A model generated the notes under the pieces. The model saw only the letters and a program-made list of their open reading frames with translations, was not told where the DNA came from and made no database searches. This document shows positions 6,427 through 12,194 of a stretch of 15,883 nucleotides of DNA, one piece after another. Numbering within the stretch: position 1 is the stretch's first letter; every line of letters begins with the position of its first letter. Source of the DNA: JAICIG01 sp035532215 (GTDB taxonomy: Bacteria > Planctomycetota > Planctomycetia > Pirellulales > JAICIG01); contig DATKRK010000286.1 of assembly GCA_035532215.1 (NCBI GenBank), positions 1 to 15,883 of the forward strand. The letters are read 5' to 3'. The translations under genes and the position numbers were made by a program.

Positions 6427-7386
6427 ATGCCCCGCTTCAAAGTTCTGCTCACCGATTACGCCTGGCCCAATCTCGACATCGAACGCGAAATCCTTGCCGC
6501 TGGCGACGCCGAGCTCGTCGTCGCCCCGCAGGGCGATGTCGAGACGCTGTCCAAATTGGCCGCCGACGTCGACGCGATCATGACCAACTGGGCCAAGGTC
6601 CCCGAGGCGGTGATCGCCGCCGCGCCGAAGTGCCGGATCGTGTCGCGGCTGGGAATCGGGCTCGACAATATCGACGTCGCGTTCGCCACGCGGCAAGGCA
6701 TCGTGGTAACGAACATCCCCGACTATTGCCTGATCGAAGTCGCCGAGCACACGCTGGCGCTGGCGCTTTCGCTGGGCCGCAAAACGGCCTTTTATCATCT
6801 CGAAACGAAGGCGGGCCGCTACGCACTGGGCGCCGGGCCGGAACTGCGGCGGCTCGAAGGACAAACGCTGGGCATCATCGGGCTGGGCAATATCGGCCGG
6901 CTGGTGGCGGCCAAGGCCTCGGCGTTCGGCTTCCGCGTGATTGCGACCAGCCGCCGCCAGGCAACCGCTCCGCCGGGCGTCGCATGGCGCGATCTCGATG
7001 CCTTGCTCGCCGAGAGCGATTACGTTTCGCTGCACGCGCCGAGCACGCCCGAGACGCGGCATTTGATCGGCGCTGCGCAGTTGGCCCGCATGAAGCCGAG
7101 CGCGTATTTGATCAACACCTCGCGCGGGGCGCTGGTCGACGAAGCGGCCCTGGCCGAAGCGCTTTCGGCCGGGCGGCTGGCCGGCGCCGGGCTCGACGTG
7201 CAGCAGCAAGAGCCGCCCGACTTGAGCCGGCCGCCGTTCAACGATCCGCGCGTGATCGTCACCCCGCACGCGGCGTTCTTCTCGCGGGAAGCGGTGACCG
7301 AACTGCGGCGCCGCGTCTCCGAGCAGGTCGTGAAGCGGCTCAACGGCGGGGTTCCCGAGAACGTCATCAATCCGGGCGTGCTCTGA
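6427..7386 (+). CDS. D-2-hydroxyacid dehydrogenase, CtBP-like
   Basis: 319 residues. Enzymes of this family interconvert 2-keto acids and D-2-hydroxy acids with a nicotinamide cofactor; relatives include phosphoglycerate dehydrogenase, glyoxylate/hydroxypyruvate reductase and CtBP. The order is substrate domain, Rossmann domain with G152-L-G-N-I-G157, then return to the substrate domain. The catalytic triad is visible: R233 in N-T-S-R-G-A-L, E262 in L-D-V-Q-Q-Q-E-P-P, H281 in T-P-H-A-A. The text G-I-V-V-T-N-I-P-D-Y-C-x-x-E-V-A-E-H is CtBP-like. The second Rossmann strand ends in A-T-S-R-R instead of the usual Y-D-P, which suggests NADP(H) preference, as in glyoxylate/hydroxypyruvate reductases. 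There is no C-terminal ACT domain, so full SerA is unlikely. I chose ATG 6427 over TTG 6409; a weak GGAAG lies 3 bases before it. A repeat-rich gap follows. Confidence 0.9.
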   Translation: MPRFKVLLTDYAWPNLDIEREILAAGDAELVVAPQGDVETLSKLAADVDAIMTNWAKVPEAVIAAAPKCRIVSRLGIGLDNIDVAFATRQGIVVTNIPDYCLIEVAEHTLALALSLGRKTAFYHLETKAGRYALGAGPELRRLEGQTLGIIGLGNIGRLVAAKASAFGFRVIATSRRQATAPPGVAWRDLDALLAESDYVSLHAPSTPETRHLIGAAQLARMKPSAYLINTSRGALVDEAALAEALSAGRLAGAGLDVQQQEPPDLSRPPFNDPRVIVTPHAAFFSREAVTELRRRVSEQVVKRLNGGVPENVINPGVL

Positions 7387-7447
7387 GGGCGGCGGGTAAA
7401 CATTTTTACATCTTTTACTCGAAGGCTCGGCCAGCAGGAATTTTACG

Positions 7448-7471
7448 TAGCCCAGGCATTTATGCCTGGGA
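7448..7471 (+). repeat. CCCAGGC hairpin repeat, left copy
   Basis: CCCAGGCA and TGCCTGGG form an 8-base stem with a TTTA loop, preceded by TAG. The copy at 7587-7610 is its inverted partner with two differences that compensate each other in the stem. It lies just downstream of the dehydrogenase gene and could help end its transcript. Confidence 0.85.
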
Positions 7472-7502
7472 ATCCGCGCCGCAAATCCAACCGTTTTCCT
7501 CC

Positions 7503-7547
7503 GGCAGGCGCCTCTCGGGCCGCGACGCGGCCCGAGAGGCGCCTGCC
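7503..7547. repeat. Perfect 22-base-arm hairpin
   Basis: Arms 7503-7524 (starting GGCAGGCGCCTCTCGGGC) and 7526-7547 are exact reverse complements around a single A at 7525. Such a long GC-rich perfect palindrome is expected to extrude or fold strongly. No run of T follows, so I do not call it an intrinsic terminator, though it lies 117 bases past the dehydrogenase stop. Confidence 0.9.
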
Positions 7548-7586
7548 ACACGGGGCGGATCAGACCGGGGGTAGAACGTCCGCCGG

Positions 7587-7610
7587 TCCCAGGCGTAAAC
7601 GCCTGGGCTA
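7587..7610 (-). repeat. CCCAGGC hairpin repeat, right copy
   Basis: CCCAGGCG and CGCCTGGG form an 8-base stem with a TAAA loop, followed by CTA. In inverted orientation it matches 7448-7471 at 22 of 24 positions. The two differences replace a stem A-T pair with G-C. Confidence 0.85.
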
Positions 7611-7823
7611 GGTAAAAGAGACTCCCGCCGGCGCCGCCCGATCGTCCGCTACGGCCGGCACAACCGGCGTCACTTCGACGCCCGCTTTGACCGTCGCGAG
7701 AGCGTGTCCTATAGGAATATAGAAATCCCGTGTTGGTTTTTCTCGGCGCGTCGCCCGGCGCCCAGGGCGGCGCCTGCGAAGCTGCCGGTTTGCGCCCCGC
7801 GAACGCCGTCGAGCTGACGATCC

Positions 7824-9518
7824 ATGGAAGATATGTCGACGCCGAGCCTCAACGACGCCCGCTGGAGCGAAGAGTTCGTCCGCACGCTTGCCGCTCAGCG
7901 CGAACGGGTGCTGGAGTTTTCCAGCGGCCATCGTCGCCAGATCGGCCAGTTCGAAACGGAATTCGCCGGGCAGTTCTCGCAGGTTTCTGAAGGATTGGCC
8001 CGCACTCGCCGGGCGTTGGCCGACGAGCAAGCGGCGCTAGCCGCGAGCCGCGAGCAGCTCGAAGCCGCTCAAGCGAAGCTCAAGCTCGACGAACGGAGCT
8101 TCGCCGAACAGCGCCGCAATTACGAGAGCGACGTCGAGGAACTGGCCCATCAGCGGCAACGGGCGCAAGAGAAGCTGGCCGATCTGGATCGCCAGCTCGA
8201 GGCGACCGAAGACGAGAAGTCTCGCACGAAGCTCCAGCGGCGCCGCATCGCTCAGGAGTTGAAAGAGCAGCGAGAGAAAACGAAACAGGAGTTCGAGCAG
8301 CAACGGCTCGACATCGAGCGCGCGCAGGATCGCTTGGGCGAGACGGGCGCCCTGGCGGCGGAACTGGCCGAGTTCCGCCAGCGCCGTGCGGACTTGGAGG
8401 AGCAGCTTGCTGAATTCGAGTCGCTGCGGGAGCATTGCGGCGAATTGGAGCGGCACTCGACCGAACTCGGCGAACGCTGCAACGCGCTAGAACAAGAAAC
8501 CGCAGAGCTGAACGAGCTTCGCGAACGCTGCAACGCGCTAGAACAGAAAACCGCAGAGCTGAACGAGCTTCGCGAGCACTGCAATGCGCTAGAACAGAAA
8601 ACCGCAGAGCCGAACGAACTTCGCGAACGCTGCAATGCGCTCGAGCAAGCAGCGGCAGAACTGAACGGATTGCGCGAGCGCAACGCCGAACTAGAGCGGC
8701 AACTGGCGGACCGGCCGGCGGAGATCGAGGCCGGGCCGCAACTCGCCCAGCTCGCCGCCCAGCGCGATCGGCTGGCTCTGCAGTTGGCCGAAACCGAGGC
8801 GCGCCTGGCCGAGGCCCAACGGCAAGCGCCGAGCACGGAGGGCGAGGCCAAGCTGGCCCAAGAATTGGCCGACATGCAGCGCCGCTATCAACTGGCCATG
8901 GACGACGTGCGCGAGGCGAAAAAGAAGAGCGCCGAATTGGAAAAACGCCTTGCCGCCGGCGGCGCGGCCCCCGCGGCGCCGAGCGGCGCCGGCGACGCCA
9001 TGGATTGGGAGGCGCAAAAGCGCCGCTTGCTGGCCGCCCTGGAAGCCAACGAAGAAGACGGAGAAGACGAGAGCGAAGAGCACCGCGCCGAACGCCTCAA
9101 GATACGCGACGTCGTCGCCAAAACCGACGCCGTGCTGGCCGCCAAGGACCAGGAGATCGAAGAACTCAAGCAGTTGCTCGACGCGCAGTCCAACAACATC
9201 GGCGAGATGGCCGTCGGGGCGCAGGCGATCGCCGAAATGCTGAACCAAGATGAAATGGTCGCCGCCGAACGCGAACGGCTGGTGCAACTGCAAAAGGAGT
9301 GGGAAGAGAAGCTGCGGCAGGCCGAAGTCGACCTCTCGGTGCAACGGGCCAAGATCGCGCGCGAGCGGGCCGAGATCGAAGAACGCCATCGGCTGCTGCA
9401 ACAGCAACAGGCCGAGCAGGGCGAAGGCGGTTCGTCGGCCGACGGCGCGAAGTCCAAAAAGCCGCCTCGCGGCCGCTGGCTGACCCGGCTGGGGCTCAAG
9501 GAACAGGACGAGGAATAG
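7824..9518 (+). CDS. Long coiled-coil protein with 17-residue tandem repeat
   Basis: 564 residues, cytoplasmic in appearance, with no signal peptide or membrane segment. About residues 45-350 are highly charged coiled coil. Residues 217-284 are four tandem copies of a 17-residue unit of the form E-R-C-N-A-L-E-Q-x-T-A-E-L-N-E-L-R, with a degenerate copy at 200-216. Residues 365-390 form a low-complexity Ala/Gly/Pro linker, then M-D-W-E-A-Q-K-R-R-L-L-A-A-L-E opens a second helical region to about 530. The C-terminus is basic, then acidic (K-K-P-P-R-G-R-W-L-T-R-L-G-L-K). I do not know its function; resemblance to SMC or myosin tails is compositional only. A scaffold or cell-structure role is a guess. 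The start ATG 7824 has no strong ribosome binding site; ATG 7833 is an alternative. Its 3' end overlaps the convergent lptB by 23 bases. Confidence 0.8.
   Translation: MEDMSTPSLNDARWSEEFVRTLAAQRERVLEFSSGHRRQIGQFETEFAGQFSQVSEGLARTRRALADEQAALAASREQLEAAQAKLKLDERSFAEQRRNYESDVEELAHQRQRAQEKLADLDRQLEATEDEKSRTKLQRRRIAQELKEQREKTKQEFEQQRLDIERAQDRLGETGALAAELAEFRQRRADLEEQLAEFESLREHCGELERHSTELGERCNALEQETAELNELRERCNALEQKTAELNELREHCNALEQKTAEPNELRERCNALEQAAAELNGLRERNAELERQLADRPAEIEAGPQLAQLAAQRDRLALQLAETEARLAEAQRQAPSTEGEAKLAQELADMQRRYQLAMDDVREAKKKSAELEKRLAAGGAAPAAPSGAGDAMDWEAQKRRLLAALEANEEDGEDESEEHRAERLKIRDVVAKTDAVLAAKDQEIEELKQLLDAQSNNIGEMAVGAQAIAEMLNQDEMVAAERERLVQLQKEWEEKLRQAEVDLSVQRAKIARERAEIEERHRLLQQQQAEQGEGGSSADGAKSKKPPRGRWLTRLGLKEQDEE
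8472..8675 (+). repeat. 51-base tandem repeat, four copies, inside the coiled-coil gene
   Basis: Units start at 8472, 8523, 8574 and 8625. The first three are nearly identical in DNA (for example GCGCTAGAACA and ACCGCAGAG recur), the fourth is more diverged, and a degenerate unit precedes at about 8421-8471. Period 51 keeps the reading frame. The near identity at synonymous sites points to recent duplication. Confidence 0.9.
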
Positions 9519-10284
9519 CCGCCGCCAGCGGCGCATTCGGCCCCGGCAGGCCGCCGACTTCCATGCCTTCGCCGAAGTAATACTTGCGGGCTTCGGGATT
9601 GGCCAGCACTTCTTGCGGTTGCCCGTGACACAGCACCTGCCCCGCGCGAATCACGTAGCTGCGATCGGTGATCTGCAGCGTCTCGCGCACCTGGTGGTCG
9701 GTGATCAAGATCGAGATGCCCGCGTCGCGCAGCCCGCGGATGATCTCCTGAATGCTGGCGATCGTGACCGGGTCGATGCCGGTGAACGGTTCGTCGAGCA
9801 GGATCAAACGCGGGTTCGAGACCAGGCAGCGGGCGATTTCCAGGCGGCGGCGTTCGCCGCCCGAAAGCGACATGGCCAGCGACTTGCGCAAGCGGGCAAT
9901 ATTGAACTGGTCGAGCAGTTCGTCGCAGCGGCGATGCCGCGTCTTGCGATCGATGCCGATCATTTCCATCATGCCCAGTAGGTTCTTCTCGACCGTGAGC
10001 TTGCGGAACACGCTCGATTCCTGGGCCAGGTAGCCCATGCCGCCTTCGCGGGCGCGGCGATACATGGGCCAGCGCGTGACGTCCAGGCCGTTGAGCACGA
10101 CCCGGCCGGCGTTGGGCTCGATCATGCCGCAGGCCATGCGAAAGCTGGTCGTCTTGCCGGCGCCGTTAGGACCCAACAGGCCGACGATCTCGCCCTGGTC
10201 GACGTTGAAATCGACGCCGTCGACCACGCGGCGGCGGCCGTAGATCTTGACCAGGCCGTGTACGCTGAGAATGGATTTGCTCAT
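9496..10284 (-). CDS. lptB: LptB-like ABC transporter ATPase
   Basis: 262 residues. LptB is the cytoplasmic ATPase of the complex that extracts lipopolysaccharide from the inner membrane and pushes it along the Lpt bridge. All ATPase motifs are present: Walker A G38-P-N-G-A-G-K-T45, Q-loop Q88, signature L140-S-G-G-E144, Walker B I161-L-L-D-E-P166, H-loop H197. The text G-Y-L-A-Q-E-S-S-V-F-R-K-L-T-V, L-L-D-E-P-F-T-G-I-D-P and I-T-D-H-Q-V-R-E-T-L is characteristic of LptB and separates it from LivF/LivG-type relatives. About 20 extra residues at the C-terminus (from G240) are Pro/Ala/Gly-rich. AAGGAGG (10289-10295) lies 4 bases before the ATG, a near-perfect ribosome binding site. No lptA, lptC, lptF or lptG lies beside it. 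It is last in the lepA-lepB-lepB run, after a 190-base repeat region, so it may have its own promoter. A planctomycete with LptB fits a Gram-negative outer membrane. Confidence 0.93.
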   Translation of the reverse strand: MSKSILSVHGLVKIYGRRRVVDGVDFNVDQGEIVGLLGPNGAGKTTSFRMACGMIEPNAGRVVLNGLDVTRWPMYRRAREGGMGYLAQESSVFRKLTVEKNLLGMMEMIGIDRKTRHRRCDELLDQFNIARLRKSLAMSLSGGERRRLEIARCLVSNPRLILLDEPFTGIDPVTIASIQEIIRGLRDAGISILITDHQVRETLQITDRSYVIRAGQVLCHGQPQEVLANPEARKYYFGEGMEVGGLPGPNAPLAAAIPRPVP

Positions 10285-10339
10285 AGGTCCTCCTTGACCA
10301 ACGAAGTGCGGGCGAACGAAATGCGTTGGCTCGGCCGCC

Positions 10340-10479
10340 GCTAGCCCGGATTATTCATCAGCCCCGAGAATGCTCGACAAAGCGCTTCACACTAACCCGA
10401 AGCGCTAGCGAGGTAAGGCGATTGCTCCACCTCGCTTGCGCTTCGGGTTGGTATGGGCTGATGAATAATCCGGGCTAGC
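10340..10479. repeat. Nested inverted repeats between lptB and the second signal peptidase gene
   Basis: The outer arms 10340-10364 and 10455-10479 are perfect 25-base reverse complements (GCTAGCCCGGATTATTCATC at the left end). Inside lies an inner pair, 10389-10413 and 10430-10454, of the ACTAACCCGAAGCG family also seen at 6307-6392. The right inner arm directly abuts the right outer arm. The stop codon TAG of the signal peptidase gene (10475-10477) lies within the right outer arm. Confidence 0.9.
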
Positions 10480-12193
10480 GGACGAAGCCCATTCGCCCGA
10501 AATTGGGAAACAGCGGAAACCAAATATCGGTATACGGCAGATGATCCAGGCCATGCGGCCAATAAATGAACAGCGCCTTGCCGATCAGCAACTCGCGGCT
10601 CACGAAATACTCGCTGGAACTCCACATCCGGCTGTCTTTGCTCTGCGGGCTGTTGTCGCCCAGCATTAGGAATTCGTCGGGACCGAGCCAGTACGCGGCG
10701 GCGTCTTGCCGCCAGTGGATGCTGTCGCCGGGGGCGGCGGAACCGTCTCGCCGATGGCGGTGGATATCGGTGTAGTAGACGTCTCGCGACAGGCGGACGC
10801 TGGAAAACTCCAGCGAAGCGCCATGGGAACCGAGCCGGGCCGGCGCCAGATCGTCTTGTTGCGGAGTCAGATTGTCTAGGGGACCGTAGACGCCCGTGAA
10901 TTCGAGCGACTTGCCGTCGACCCACAAAAACAGCTCGTCGTTGACGTTGGCGAACTCGACATGGTGCGCGCCGGGCCCGCGGACCGGCGTTTCGACCGAA
11001 GCCTTGAACGAGGGATCTGCCGAAATCGAAAACGTCGCCAGTCCGCCGGCCAGATTGATGCGGCACTGGAAGAGTACGCCGCCCTCGACGAGTTCCAAGA
11101 GCGCTTCGCCTTCGTCGCTTTCGGCCTTCAAGCGGCAAGCCAGCGATAAATCGCCGACCCAGTTGCCTTCGAGCGGATCCTCGTTGATGAATCTAGCCGG
11201 ACGACCGGTATTGTAGGCGTAAAAATCGGTAATCAACTTCGCGTCGACGGGCGCCGGCCGTTCGGGCGACTTGGCCTCGACCGCCGCCCGCCAGTCCTCC
11301 GCCGTGGGGACCAGATGCTGATAACCCAGCCACTCGTCCTGGTCGCTTTGACCGTCGTAGTGAAAGGTCTTGCCGTCGCGATCGACGCTCCAGGCTTCCG
11401 GGCGAGAATCGGAGCCCGACCCCCAGCGCCGCGGAAATCGGGACGCCCACGGTTCGGGCAATTGGTAGTCGTTTTCGTAAACGGTTTGCAGCGTCGCCTG
11501 CACTTTGGGGGCCGGCTTGTGCGCGATCTTCAGCGCCCCCTTTTGCTTCATCTGCGCCGTGATTTCGGCCGACAGCAAACCGTGCGGCAATTCCTCGTCG
11601 GTCGTGAAAATGTCGCCGTGGTGAATCACCACGGTTTCGTTCGGCAAGCCGACCAAGCGCTTGATGAAATTGATCTTGGCCTGTTCCGGGTATTTGAACA
11701 CGGGGATGTCCCAGCGCTTCGGCTCGCCGATTTGATAGGCCGACTTGCCGACGATGATCCGGTCGCCCTTGTACGAAGGAGGCGGTTCCGGACCGTCGGG
11801 CTCGTCCGGGCCGAATCGCATTTCATAACGGCAATTCGGGCAGGTACACGCCACCTGGCGGTTCGCCAGAATGTATTCCTGACGATCGCGCGAGTGGGTC
11901 ATGCCTTCCGGGGGAACTTCCTGGCTGGCGCCGACCTGGTAAGGAAAGCCGCACTTGTTGCACTTCACGTCTTTGTGCTGGCCCATCAAGGTTGGCGCCA
12001 TCGATCCCGTGGGGATCACGAAGGCTTCGGCCTCGAAAGTGCGAAACAAGAACGCCAGCACGAAGGCGATCACGATCGATTCGACCGTTTCGCGCACGCC
12101 GTCCTTGACTTCGCTCGGGGCGCCTTCGGACGATTGGCCGCCGGCCGCGGCATCGGTTTTATTGCGGGGACGGGATTCGTTTTTCTTGGCCAT
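10475..12193 (-). CDS. lepB: Signal peptidase I, second copy, with zinc-ribbon-like and LamG-like inserts
   Basis: 572 residues, two to three times the length of a basic bacterial enzyme. It cleaves signal peptides from exported proteins at the outer face of the inner membrane. One membrane segment lies at about 38-56. The catalytic serine is S64 in I-P-T-G-S-M-A-P-T-L, the general-base lysine is K178 in F-I-K-R-L-V-G-L-P, and the last box G512-D-N-S-P is present. Between Ser and Lys boxes are C78-x2-C81 and C118-x2-C121, a likely zinc ribbon. Residues 345-473 resemble a LamG/concanavalin-like beta sandwich, with H-H-V-E-F-A-N-V-N-D-E-L-F-L-W-V-D-G. The ATG at 12193 lies one base past the upstream peptidase stop, so translation is probably coupled; no separate ribosome binding site is evident. 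The C-terminal stop falls inside a repeat arm. The function of the inserts is unknown. Confidence 0.93.
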   Translation of the reverse strand: MAKKNESRPRNKTDAAAGGQSSEGAPSEVKDGVRETVESIVIAFVLAFLFRTFEAEAFVIPTGSMAPTLMGQHKDVKCNKCGFPYQVGASQEVPPEGMTHSRDRQEYILANRQVACTCPNCRYEMRFGPDEPDGPEPPPSYKGDRIIVGKSAYQIGEPKRWDIPVFKYPEQAKINFIKRLVGLPNETVVIHHGDIFTTDEELPHGLLSAEITAQMKQKGALKIAHKPAPKVQATLQTVYENDYQLPEPWASRFPRRWGSGSDSRPEAWSVDRDGKTFHYDGQSDQDEWLGYQHLVPTAEDWRAAVEAKSPERPAPVDAKLITDFYAYNTGRPARFINEDPLEGNWVGDLSLACRLKAESDEGEALLELVEGGVLFQCRINLAGGLATFSISADPSFKASVETPVRGPGAHHVEFANVNDELFLWVDGKSLEFTGVYGPLDNLTPQQDDLAPARLGSHGASLEFSSVRLSRDVYYTDIHRHRRDGSAAPGDSIHWRQDAAAYWLGPDEFLMLGDNSPQSKDSRMWSSSEYFVSRELLIGKALFIYWPHGLDHLPYTDIWFPLFPNFGRMGFVR

Positions 12194-12194
12194 T

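Larger units (their letters stand above)
7387..7823. other. Intergenic region built of nested hairpins
   Basis: This 437-base gap holds two inverted copies of the TAGCCCAGGC hairpin (7448-7471, 7587-7610) around a long perfect hairpin (7503-7547). The rest, 7611-7823, leads into the coiled-coil gene and contains a locally AT-rich patch, TCCTATAGGAATATAGAAAT (about 7709-7728), which might contain its promoter, though I cannot assign -35 and -10 boxes with confidence. On the minus strand 7608-7728 has a short protein-like stretch ending at a repeat-borne stop. Confidence 0.55.

Noticed and set aside
7503..7547. Intrinsic terminator
   Set aside because: The stem is very strong but no T-run follows on either strand, so it is recorded as a repeat hairpin only.
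8472..8675. CRISPR-like array
   Set aside because: The repeats are directly tandem with no spacers, keep the reading frame of a coiled-coil gene, and have no cas genes nearby.
8252..8875. Ser/Arg/Cys-rich repetitive minus-strand frame
   Set aside because: It is the antisense reading of the tandem repeat in the coiled-coil gene.
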